A stretch of DNA of 64,000 nt. It comes from Paenibacillus sp. L3-i20. GTDB taxonomy: Bacteria > Bacillota > Bacilli > Paenibacillales > Paenibacillaceae. The position numbers were made by a program, and so were the translations under genes. A model generated the notes under the pieces. The model worked only from the letters and a program-made list of their open reading frames with translations. It made no database searches and was not told the origin of the DNA. The stretch spans positions 2,258,501 through 2,322,500 of the forward strand of contig NZ_BQME02000002.1 of NCBI RefSeq assembly GCF_022180385.2, written 5' to 3'. Below are positions 51,846 to 61,700 of this stretch, in pieces. The stretch's first letter is position 1, and the number at the start of each line of letters is the position of its first letter.

Positions 51846-51921
51846 CTCCTATTCACAATTGTTAGAGAAGGGTGATACCGCTCCCTCTGTTTAGTATAAC
51901 TATAGTGAGATCTGTTTGTAT
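51846..51921 (-). promoter_or_regulatory. Promoter and leader start of rlmA
   Basis: On the minus strand TATACT (51893-51898) is a good -10; a -35 near 51916-51921 (ATACAA, or TATACA one base further) is weaker. The leader then has an AGAGGG/CCC-TTCTCT hairpin before the leader-peptide RBS. The transcript leader is about 185 nucleotides. Confidence 0.5.
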
Positions 51922-51940
51922 ACTTCACTATTCCCTTACT

Positions 51941-51979
51941 AAAATAGACCGCCCTCATGAAAAGGTATGCGGTCTATTA
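51941..51979. terminator. Bidirectional hairpin terminator
   Basis: AATAGACCGC pairs with GCGGTCTATT around a 16-base loop. On the minus strand it is followed by TTAG, so it is a modest terminator. It isolates the rlmA leader from upstream transcription. Confidence 0.65.
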
Positions 51980-52032
51980 TTTACAGTATAGAGACTTAAT
52001 AGCTCGGAGTTTGCCCCAATTTCATCGTACCG

Positions 52033-52190
52033 TCAATTATCACTTTTAATCAATAAATATATAAAGTAAGGAGCACCAATTAAAGCAACAATAACTCCTG
52101 CTGGTATTTCAGCACATCCAGTTCAAGAGGATTACGAATAAGTAAAGATACAGTAATAATTAGCTAATGCAGCATAGGCAAATATGGCTT
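52033..52190 (-). pseudogene. C-terminal relic of a FecCD-type siderophore ABC permease
   Basis: One frame reads EIPAGVIVALIGAPYFIYLL and ends IKSDN-stop at 52033, the typical C-terminus of FecCD iron-siderophore permeases. Just upstream, other frames give LLIRNPLE and AIFAYAALAN, which fit the preceding part of the same domain. Several indels separate the pieces. Only about 50 residues remain and nothing else of the transporter is nearby. Confidence 0.65.
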
Positions 52191-52193
52191 TTA

Positions 52194-52913
52194 TTAAGAT
52201 TGAACAGGCGCATATATTTGTGTATTCGCAGGAGCTTCCTGATATGCCTCATCTACAAACATGATTTTACGTTGGATTTGCATCAGCCCATTTACAGTGC
52301 GAAGCGCAATCCAGGAAAATACTACGCCTATACCTGCGTACACCATATATTGCTGATTATAATTCCAATCCATTTGAAAATAACTAAACAAACTATTTTC
52401 TAAAATATCAACCTGTATCTCATTCATCAAAATAATATGCACGATTGGTAGAGCGAGTAATCCTAGTCCTAATGAAATCACCGTTACCGTAATTACAAAA
52501 AATACGATGCCTGTTACAAACTTTAGCAATACAAGTAGCAGATTTCGAACGAATAGCCCACTGTCAAATACTCTCGTCATTTGCTTCAACCAGCTCTGCC
52601 CAGCTTCATACTGTTGATTGTAGGTAAACGGAACTGGAGGAGTAGGTAATCCCAAAAATTGTCTAATCAAGCTTTGTTCAAATTTCACAATCTCATTCAA
52701 CAACTTAGCTACTCCAAAAAATAGCGGTATTCCGATAAAGATTGGAGCTAAACCAATTGATAATGCAAGTCCCGTTATCATTACTGTAAAATAGATAATC
52801 CCTAACGGCAGAGATAACAAAAAATAGAAAATAGCTGCATAGGTTCTGGGATTAAAAAGTACCCGATTCGTATTGCCTGTTGACGATTGTGCTGTTGCTT
52901 CTATTGCCTTCAT
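52194..52913 (-). CDS. Membrane sensor-domain protein
   Basis: 239 residues from ATG 52913, with AAAGGAAG 9 bases upstream. Four or so membrane helices in two hairpin pairs (YFLLSLPLGIIYFTVMITGL and VVFFVITVTVISLGLGLLAL-like segments) flank a cytoplasmic stretch with PPVPFTYNQQYEAGQSWLKQM. This is the arrangement of the putative sensor domain (PF13796) usually fused to histidine kinases, here standing alone. The C-terminal tail is polar. Role unknown; no kinase adjoins. Confidence 0.78.
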   Translation of the reverse strand: MKAIEATAQSSTGNTNRVLFNPRTYAAIFYFLLSLPLGIIYFTVMITGLALSIGLAPIFIGIPLFFGVAKLLNEIVKFEQSLIRQFLGLPTPPVPFTYNQQYEAGQSWLKQMTRVFDSGLFVRNLLLVLLKFVTGIVFFVITVTVISLGLGLLALPIVHIILMNEIQVDILENSLFSYFQMDWNYNQQYMVYAGIGVVFSWIALRTVNGLMQIQRKIMFVDEAYQEAPANTQIYAPVQS

Positions 52914-52919
52914 ATTCAA

Positions 52920-53298
52920 ACACTTCCTTTGCCTTCATTAGTCACGCTCTAAGTTATACCCCCATTATATCTGCCTTATTTTCCAGACATAACCGCCTCA
53001 GTGGGTATCTGAATGCTAGACTTTAGGCTAGGCTCAGATAAACTTATTGAAGCAAAAAGATGAATCTTGTAGACTACAAATTTCTACATTTCCACTTTCC
53101 GTTGCTTCCTTATATTCAGCATGAACAGGTTCAAGAATGATTGGCTACCAGTAAAAGTTCTTTTGATTTTCATTGTGTCACTCCCTACTATTTGTGGTCG
53201 CTCCGTGTAAAGAGAAAGGTGTGACAACAGTAGCTCCAGCTATACAGACAAAACTTTTATGAACGTGTTAAACTATGGTTTTATACTAAATTGATTGG
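52920..53298. other. Non-coding interval with a possible gene scrap
   Basis: About 380 bp. On the minus strand GGGAG precedes an ATG at 53171-53173 opening 29 codons (MKIKRTFTGSQSFLNL...). A second frame continues protein-like (ILEPVHAEYKEATESGN) to a stop at 53034. This looks like another frameshifted scrap, but I cannot name it. The rest shows nothing clear. Confidence 0.35.
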
Positions 53299-53310
53299 TT
53301 GGTGACTTCG

Positions 53311-53871
53311 TTGATTACAAATCTTTATTTTGTTCGACATGCTCATTCTACTTATTCCGCCGATGAATTAAATAGACCCTTATCAGAACGTGGAAAAGAG
53401 GATGCTAGGAAAGTTACTGAGTTACTGAAAAATGAAAATATAAATGTCCTAATTTCAAGTCCCTATAAAAGAGCGATACAAACTATTGAAGGGTTAACTG
53501 GAATATATGGTGATGAAATAGTCATAGAAGAAGACTTTAAAGAAAGGTTATTATCTGAAAAGCCCGTCGATGACTTTGACAGTGCAATAGCTAAGGTATG
53601 GGAGGATTATTCCTTTTCTTGGGAGGGGGGTGAATCCAACATTGTTGCCCAGAATAGAGGAGTTCGAGTGCTCGAAAAAGTTTTGGAACAATATGAAGGT
53701 AAAAATATAGCAATCGGGACACATGGGAATATCATGGTATTAATTATGAATTATTTAGATAATAAATTTGATTTCACATTTTGGAAACAGTTGGATATGC
53801 CTGACATTTATAAGTTAAGTTTTCACAGTCAGAGACTTATTGAAGTAAAACGCATTTGGGACAGGCGTTAA
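53311..53871 (+). CDS. Histidine phosphatase family protein
   Basis: About 186 residues. Phosphoglycerate-mutase-like fold with the catalytic YFVRHAHS (R-H-A variant of R-H-G), RPLSERGKEDA, SSPYKRAIQTIEGL and the second catalytic IGTHGNIM. It would dephosphorylate a small metabolite or protein. Start choice is ambiguous among TTG 53299, GTG 53302 and TTG 53311; the last starts nearest to the fold and has GGTGA 5 bases upstream. Monocistronic. Confidence 0.88.
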   Translation: MITNLYFVRHAHSTYSADELNRPLSERGKEDARKVTELLKNENINVLISSPYKRAIQTIEGLTGIYGDEIVIEEDFKERLLSEKPVDDFDSAIAKVWEDYSFSWEGGESNIVAQNRGVRVLEKVLEQYEGKNIAIGTHGNIMVLIMNYLDNKFDFTFWKQLDMPDIYKLSFHSQRLIEVKRIWDRR

Positions 53872-54013
53872 TTATGTAAGAGCCCTGTTCATAGGGTTTG
53901 GAAAAATACTGTGTTTTTATATACGGGCATAAACATCTCCTTAGGCTGTTTCTACATTTCTTCTTTGTAGAGTTCAAATACATCAGCAGGGTAAGGTTCT
54001 AAACTTAATAACA

Positions 54014-54040
54014 AATAGAGCACGTTGAAGTGCCCTATTA
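54014..54040 (-). terminator. Terminator of the sigma/anti-sigma operon
   Basis: On the minus strand AATAGGGCAC pairs with GTGCTCTATT, followed by TGTTATT. Confidence 0.72.
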
Positions 54041-54047
54041 GATACAA

Positions 54048-54851
54048 TTATTTTCCTAAGTATGTCTTTGCAAGTGCTACCAAATCATCCTTTGTTACGT
54101 CTCCGCTTATTTCTAAAGAAATGACGTTAAGGTCAGCCGTTTTGTAATTTACTACTAGATAATTATCATTTCCATTGCCTGTAAACATAGCAAGTACATC
54201 ATCCGAGATTTGAACATTTTCCCATGGACCATCCCTATAGGTCATGGACAAAGTCTTGCTAGGATCTTTTAGAGTCTTCGTCATTTCAACATTTAAATCT
54301 TGTTCGACCACGATATCCGTTTGATTCAACAAAAATATATCGTAAAATCCACCTAGATACCATTCATCTGCTGACTGCACTCGATAATTTGTATCCTTTT
54401 GTACTACACCAAATGATTTAACAAGTGTAAATTTGCTCTCTTGTGGTCTCAACAGAGGGAATGAAGACTGTTTCACTGCTTCATCTACTGCTACCGTCTC
54501 CCAGACGTCTGCTGAAGTTGATAAAGCAGTCTCAAGTTTTTCTTTATATGATTGTTCATTGCTGTCAGCAGGTATGGATGTGCCCGTTCCATTTTCACTG
54601 ATACTAACTTGGATTCCATTCCATTTTGTATTGAAGAGAGCGGCAGCGCTAACAGATGCAGTTGAAATAAATACCAATGCACAAATCGCAAACCAGACTG
54701 GGCTCATTCTAAGTCGCTTCCGTTTTTGAATACGGTGATTATCATTGAGGGAATGTACGTTTTGCATCACTTTACTGGCTATGTCGACTTCGGGTATCTT
54801 TGTCTCCCTCATTGTTTGAATTAAACTATTAATGTTCGAATCTTTGTTCAT
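54048..54851 (-). CDS. Anti-sigma-type membrane protein with DUF4367-like C-terminus
   Basis: 267 residues. The cytoplasmic N-terminus (about 48 residues, with IPEVDIASKVMQNV) fits an anti-sigma helix bundle. One membrane segment follows (PVWFAICALVFISTASVSAA), then an extracytoplasmic domain resembling DUF4367 (YLGGFYDIFLLNQTD and LSMTYRDGPWENVQ). It overlaps the sigma gene by 23 bases, so it is co-expressed. GGAGGG lies 8 bases before ATG. It should hold the ECF sigma factor inactive until an envelope signal arrives. Confidence 0.82.
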   Translation of the reverse strand: MNKDSNINSLIQTMRETKIPEVDIASKVMQNVHSLNDNHRIQKRKRLRMSPVWFAICALVFISTASVSAAALFNTKWNGIQVSISENGTGTSIPADSNEQSYKEKLETALSTSADVWETVAVDEAVKQSSFPLLRPQESKFTLVKSFGVVQKDTNYRVQSADEWYLGGFYDIFLLNQTDIVVEQDLNVEMTKTLKDPSKTLSMTYRDGPWENVQISDDVLAMFTGNGNDNYLVVNYKTADLNVISLEISGDVTKDDLVALAKTYLGK

Positions 54852-55389
54852 ATAGTGATCCCTCCAATTGGGTTCTACTTCTTTTTAACTTCATCTTAAT
54901 CCGTTCAAATCGCTTTCGCGCTGTAGCAGAGCTAATATCCAAAATCGTAGAAATTTCTTGAAACGGTCGATCTTCGATGACTCGCAACACCAATATCTCC
55001 TTTTCAGCTATGGTCAAACCCTCAAGCATTTGCAACTGTACATCGGATTTATCTGAAAATGTTTGTTCGGCGCTCTTCACGTTACCATCGTTCCTAAATA
55101 ACGGCATCAAAAAGTACCATTTTCTTTTCCTTTTGAGCATAGTACTGCAATGATTCGCAGCAATCTTATACAACCATGCCAGCAATAAGTCATCAGTGTC
55201 ATGCCGGTAATTTACCAAATTCTGATATGCCTTAAAAAAGACCTCTTGCGCTGCGTCTTCAGCTTCCTGCCGATTTTGAAGCATGAAATAACAAAATGTA
55301 AATATTTTTCTCTCAAAATGCCGAACAATACTCTCAAATGCATCAGGATTACCTTGTAGAACCTGTTCGATCTGTATCTTCGTCTCCAT
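54829..55389 (-). CDS. ECF RNA polymerase sigma factor
   Basis: 186 residues from ATG 55389, preceded by AAAGGAGG. Region 2 is CYFMLQNRQEAEDAAQEVFFKAYQ (in part) with the DNA-melting segment around LLAWLYKIAANHC. Region 4 is EDRPFQEISTILDISSATARKRFERIKMK. Size and shape fit the SigW/SigV-like group IV factors. It is the first gene of a two-gene operon with its anti-sigma. A possible self-recognised AACT/CGAT promoter is discussed under rejected items. Confidence 0.92.
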   Translation of the reverse strand: METKIQIEQVLQGNPDAFESIVRHFERKIFTFCYFMLQNRQEAEDAAQEVFFKAYQNLVNYRHDTDDLLLAWLYKIAANHCSTMLKRKRKWYFLMPLFRNDGNVKSAEQTFSDKSDVQLQMLEGLTIAEKEILVLRVIEDRPFQEISTILDISSATARKRFERIKMKLKRSRTQLEGSLYEQRFEH

Positions 55390-55677
55390 GATTACTAACC
55401 TCCTTTCTCTTTTTAATTTCATGTGCCTTCACAATGTATAACTATCGAGGTGGACTTAATGTGACCAGTTGGTATAATCTTTTCGAGTAATTCAACTAAG
55501 TAAAATCGTCAGGTACAGTGTAATTGGAATTTATAAATCTATAATGAACGGCATTTGCTAGAACACTTTTTAAATAAATAAAACATTACCGTCGACCTCT
55601 TGCAGTATCCTTCTATATTCTATCTGTACTTCTCTTATTTACAAGTAAACACAAAATTTAAGAGCCTTTATATCCAT

Positions 55678-55717
55678 CCAAAAAAAAAAGTCCAGGTATG
55701 TTCACCTGAACTTTTTA
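55678..55717 (-). terminator. Terminator of the SLH-protein gene
   Basis: On the minus strand AAAAAGTTCAGGT pairs with ACCTGGACTTTTT, followed by more T. The T-run is 10 bases. Confidence 0.88.
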
Positions 55718-55763
55718 AAGTACTATCAAATTATTGAGAGACCCGCTGTTCTCATTTCTCTAC

Positions 55764-58700
55764 TTAAATCAGGTCAGATTCTTGCAAAAGTCTCTGAATA
55801 ATAGTTGCAACCTCAGCCCTAGTAATATAAGTTTTCGGCGCCAGCTCATCCGCACTTCGTCCAGCTACAAGACCAGCTTGTACACTGTCTGCAACGTCAC
55901 TGTATGCCCAGTCGGATACGTTTGTCACATCTGCAAACGGACGAAGTATTGCATCTGACGATAGATCTGACAACTTTGCCTTCAGCCCGGTAATCGTCAT
56001 CGCTCGGGATAGAATCGTCATAGCCTCTTCCCTAGTAATTTTATCGTTCGGTCGGAATGTGTCGTCCTCAAACCCTCTAATCAATTGATACGCATATGCC
56101 GTGTTGATCGCACTGCTGAACCAACCCGATGTTTTTACGTCAGAAAACTGCGTTGATCCATTTTCCAGTTTTAATCCCAATCCGCGTACTAGAATAGATG
56201 CAAACTCACCTCGGGTGATATCGCGATCTGGACTGAACAGACCTTCGCCCGTACCGTCAATGACCATCCGTGATCCCATGTCGTTAATGGCAACCTTCGC
56301 CCAATGATTTACAACATCTGTGAACTCGAGTGGATGCCAAACGACGGTGTATGTGCTATTGGTTAAGCTGTTGATTTGAGCATAATACTTACCATCGAGT
56401 ATAACGATCTTAGTTGGTACGTGGCGAACCGTCCCATCTGACTCAACAACGACGCCTGTCGTAATCTTATTGGGATCAATACCAGCTGGGATGGCAATCG
56501 ATCTTTCCACATAAGCATTAAATTTCGTTACTTTAACACTTGTATTTCCGTATATGGCTCTAATCGTAAAATCCAATGGCGGAACGACAAGCGTGAACGT
56601 ACCATTCACAGCCGCATTCTCTACAACTTTTAATGTATCCTCGGTTGGTGCGGCAATTTCGATTTGTACATTGATGTCTTGTAAGGTGACCGACTTGCCA
56701 AGTTTATCCACTACAGCTCCGATATCGATTTGTTGTGCGGGAATCGTATACGTCACTTGGTCCGTCTTAATCGCTATAACAGCTTGCTTACTTTCCATGC
56801 TTTTAACCATTTGCCCGCTCAGTTCACCAATCATGACATCTGACTTCGTATTGAATGGAATTGTGACAACTGTTCCTTGGCCCTCCGCAGCGAGCTTTTC
56901 TTCCAGTTTCTTCTGATTGACGGAAATAGTTCTAACATGCTGGTCGTTTCGCTTGCTTGTTGTGGCTGTTCCTGCTTGTTCAACTTTCCCGTTAATCAGT
57001 ACATCAACACCATTATTGGTTGCCAGTGGTGATGTGGAAGGCGTGCTGCTTCCCTCACTTGCTGACGATCTCGGCACAACGGAATTAGATTCTGAAGAGG
57101 ATACGCTAATTCCGGCTGCATTAATTGCTTTTACCGTAAAGGTGTAGCTCGTACCGTTGCTTAAACCTGTAATGACAATCGGGCTTGATGGTCCGGTTGC
57201 GACCTTATTTCCGGGAGCTATCGTCACTTCATATCCAGTAATCGTACTTCCACCGTTTTCAGTTGGAGCCTTAAAGGTTATGGTAGCTTGTCCGTCCGCC
57301 GCAATCGCCGTCACATTTGTCGGTGCTACTGGAGCTGTTGCCGGTGTCGCGCTTGCCATATTAGATATCGCACCCAAACCGCCCTCGTTACCTGCCTTTA
57401 CTACAAAATAATAAGTTGCACCGTTTATCAAGTTCTGAATGCTGTAAGTAGGAGAAGTGACAGTCGCTACTTCTACTTCGGAATATTCGCCTGAAGCTGT
57501 CGCTTTATAAATGTTGTAATATGTCGCTCCCGGTACTGCATCCCAATTCAGGGTAACCTGACGATTGCCTCCGACAGCAGCTAGGTTTTGCGGATTGGCA
57601 GGAGCATTCGGCAAGTTTACAGATTGCGTGACGTTAAATGTTACAGGTGTCATGTGATCTGCCGATACCGTGGCAGTTACAGTGTAGGTGCCTGCTTTCA
57701 GACCATCTTTTGCTTGAATCGTAAAGCTTGTTGATTCCATGCTGTTTAAGTCAGAAGCTGGCTGCGTAATTACAAAATCGTTACTATTTACGCCACTAAG
57801 CTTTACCGATAAATTCGTCAAAGTGCCTGTACCAGTATTTGTGATGGCGATAGTTTTGGTGTCTTGGGTACCAGATACGTACCCCTGAGTAAGTACCGTT
57901 AACATTTGATTCGTTAGAGCAGCAATCGTATAGGTAGGAGCTATCGGCGCTGCGGTGACCGTAATCGTCGCATTCCCTTTTTTGCTGATGTCCACTGTTG
58001 ACGTTGCCGTAATCGTATAATTACCAGGCACTGCATCCACTGCTATTGTCACGTTACCTAAACCGTCAACGGACACTTTGTTGCTGGCATCACTGCTTGA
58101 CCAAGTGACCGTCGTCGCCGCTCCGCCAACGGCATCTACTGTAGCGGAAAGTTGCATATTGCCACCTTGCACAACATTTTCGCTAGTAGGGCTGACGATC
58201 ACGCTATTAACCGCTGGCGCTATCGGCGCTGCCGTAACGGTAATCGTCGCACTGCCTTTTTTGGTGCTGTCCACCGTTGATGTTGCCGTGATTGTGTAAG
58301 CTCCTGGCGCTGCATCAGTTGCAACTGTCACGATTCCCGATCCATCCACGGACACTTTGTTGCTGGCATCACTGCTTGACCAAGTGACCGTCGTCGCCGC
58401 TCCGCCAACGGCATCTACTGTAGCCGAAAGTTGCGTGTTGTCGCCTTGCACAACGCTTGCGCTAGCAGGGCTAACGCTTACGCTATTAACCGCTGGCGCT
58501 ATCGGAGACGCAGTAGCAGTTATCGTCGCACTTCCCTTTTTGCTGCTGTCCACCGTTGATGTTGCCGTGATTGTGTAAGCTCCTAGTGCTGCATCAGTTG
58601 CAACTGTCACGATTCCCGATCCATCCACGGACACTTTGTTGCTGGCATCACTGCTTGACCAAGAGACCGTCGTCGCCGCTCCGCCAACGGCATCTACCGT

Positions 58701-61700
58701 AGCGGAAAGTTGCGTATCGCCACCTTGCACAACATTTTCGCTAGCAGGGCTAACGCTTACGCTATTAACCGCTGGCGTTATCGGAGTCGCAGTAACAGTT
58801 ATCGTCGCACTTCCCTTTTTGCTGCTATCTACCGTTGATGTTGCCGTGATTGTGTAAGCTCCTGGCGCTGCATCAGTTGCAACTGTCACGATTCCCGATC
58901 CATCCACGGACACTTTGTTGCTGGCATCACTGCTTGACCAAGTGACCGTCGTCGCCGCTCCGCCAACGGCATCTACCGTAGCGGAAAGTTGCGTATCGCC
59001 ACCTTGCACAACATTTTCGCTAGCAGGGCTAACGCTTACGCTATTAACCGCTGGCGCTATCGGAGACGCAGTAACAGTTATCGTCGCACTTCCCTTTTTG
59101 CTGCTGTCCACCGTTGACGTTGCCGTAATTATATAATTGCCGAGTGCTGCATCCGCACCGACCGTCACGTTACCCAAACCATCCACGGACACTTTGTTGC
59201 TGGCATCACTGCTTGACCAAGTGACCGTCGTCGCCGCTCCGCCAACGGCATCTACCGTAGCGGAAAGTTGCGTGTTGCCACCTTGCGCAACATTTTCGCT
59301 AGCAGGGCTGACGATCACGCTATTAACCGCTGGCGCTATCGGAGCCGCAGTAACAGTTATCGTCGCACTTCCCTTTTTGCTGCTGTCCACCGTTGACGTT
59401 GCCGTAATTATATAATTGCCGAGTGCTGCATCCGCACCGACCGTCACGTTACCCAAACCATCCACGGACACTTTGTTGCTGGCATCACTGCTTGACCAAG
59501 TGACCGTCGTCGCCGCTCCGCCAACGGCATCTACCGTAGCGGAAAGTTGCGTATTGCCACCTTGTACGACACTTGCGCTAGCAGGGCTAACGCTTACACT
59601 ATTAACCGCTGGCGCTATCGGAGCCGCAGTAACAGTTATCGTCGCACTTCCCTTTTTGCTGCTATCTACCGTTGACGTTGCCGTAATTGTATAATTACCT
59701 GGCGCTGCATCCGCTCCGACCGACACATTCCCCGATCCGTCAACGGACACTTTGTTGCTGGCATCACTGCTTGACCAAGTGACCGTCGTCGCCGCTCCGC
59801 CAACGGCATCTACTGTAGCCGAAAGTTGCGTGTTGTCGCCTTGCACAACGCTTGCGCTAGCAGGGCTAACGCTTACGCTATTAACCGCTGGCGCTATCGG
59901 AGCCGCAGTAACAGTTATCGTCGCAGTTCCCTTTTTGCTGCTATCCACCGTTGACGTTGCCGTAATCGTATAATCTCCCTGTGCTGCATCAGCCGCAACC
60001 CTCACGATTCCCGAACCACCCACGGATACTTTGTTACTGGCATCACTACTTGACCACGTGACCGTTGTCGCCGCACCGCCCACTGCATCTACTGAAGCAG
60101 TTAGCTGCTTGCCTCCGCCCTGCATGACGCTTGCACTAGAAGGGCTGATGTTCACGCTATTAACCGCCGGCGCTAAAGTAACCGTAATCGTCGCGTTGCC
60201 CTTTTTGCTACTATCTACCGTTGACGTTGCCGTAATCGTATAATTGCCAGGCGCTGCATCAGCCGCGACCCTCACGATTCCCGAACCACCCACGGATACT
60301 TTGTTACTGGCATCACTACTTGACCACGTGACCGTTGTCGCCGCACCGCCCACTGCATCTACAGAAGCAGCTAGCTGCTTGCCTCCGCCCTGCATGACGC
60401 TTGCGGTGCCCGGGCTGACGCTTACGCTGTTAATTGCAGGAGGTAATGGTGCCGTATATCTACCCACCCGTACTTGTTCTTCCGTATTGTTCTTCTCTTG
60501 CCAAGCTACGTATAAAACATTATTTAGTACAGCCACAGCAGGAAAAAAAGATGATTTCGTTGCATTTACATTCACACCGTTCCAGTTTGCTTCGGCGCTT
60601 CTCCAAGTGGTACCATCATACTTTTTTACACGAACTTTAAAAAATGAACCTGTACCGGTATGTTCTTGCCACACCGCATACAACTCGTTGTTGACCACAG
60701 CTAATTCAACATGGTGACCTCGAAAATTAGGATTGACGTTTATTCCATTCATACCGCCGCCGTCAATACTCGACCAAGTGGTACCATCGTATTTTTTCAC
60801 TCGAACTTGATTATCCGTATTACCGATTGGCTCATCCCATGCCACATATAAGGCATTGTCGACAACAACTACCGACGGATAAGTCGCGCTTTTTGAACTT
60901 ACCATATTCAAACCAGTCGTACTGCCGTCTATAATCGTCCAGCTTATACCATCATACTTTTTTACTCGTATTTGATAATTAGTTCCAGAAACTTCAGAAA
61001 AAACTAGATATAAGTCATTGCCTAATACACTCATAATAGGAAAACCTGCGACTCGTAACGGATTCACATTTAAGCCGGTTGCACCGCCGCCATCAACACT
61101 CGTCCACTCAGCACCGTCATACTTCTTTGCTCGAACTTGACCAGCCTCAGTCCAAGTAGCATACAGAGCATTTTTGTATACAGCCAAACTAGGACCGAAT
61201 GCATCTTTAGAAGCATCTGCATTTATTCCGGCCAAGCTTCCTCCTTCAGCGCTTATCCAACTCGTGCCGTTGAATTTCTTGACCCGAACTTGATTAAGGG
61301 ACGATGTAACCGCTTCGGTCCATGCGATATATAAAGCATTATCAAACACGACCATTGTAGGTCTGGTTCCGGCTTTGGCAGCATTTACGTTCAACCCATT
61401 CGGGCCGTTGCCATCGACACTTATCCAGCTCGTTCCATTATACTTCTTGACTCTAATTTGATTGCTAAATGCGCCTGGAACGATTCTTTCTTGCCAAGCA
61501 ACGTAAACCTCGCCATTCCATACAGCTGTTCCAGGGTATTCCCCCCTATTTGCGGGATTTACGTTCAACCCATTGGCTCCACCACCGTCTATTAGCGACC
61601 AGCCAGATGCAGCCGATGCCGTGCCGCCGTTTGCTAGAATCGGTATTAATAGAATCATAGCTAGTAAATAATGCAACACTTTTCTTAATCTATCAGTTTT

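Noticed and set aside
53034..53173. Frameshifted gene scrap (MKIKRTFTG..., then ILEPVHAEYKEATESGN)
   Set aside because: Looks protein-like in two frames but I could not assign a family; kept only as a note under the intergenic entry.
55440..55520. ECF autoregulatory promoter (CCAACT ... CGATA) upstream of the sigma gene
   Set aside because: AAC/CGAT elements can be picked out at plausible spacing, but the match is too short to support without other copies of the motif.
57952..60444. CRISPR-like regular repeats
   Set aside because: Unit length 270-279 bp in frame within a coding sequence; no short palindromic repeats with unique spacers.
58078..60717. Series of plus-strand frames (LLASLLDQVTVVAAPPTAST...) every 279 bp
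   Set aside because: Antisense by-products of the tandem Ig-like repeats in the SLH-protein gene; no RBS of their own.
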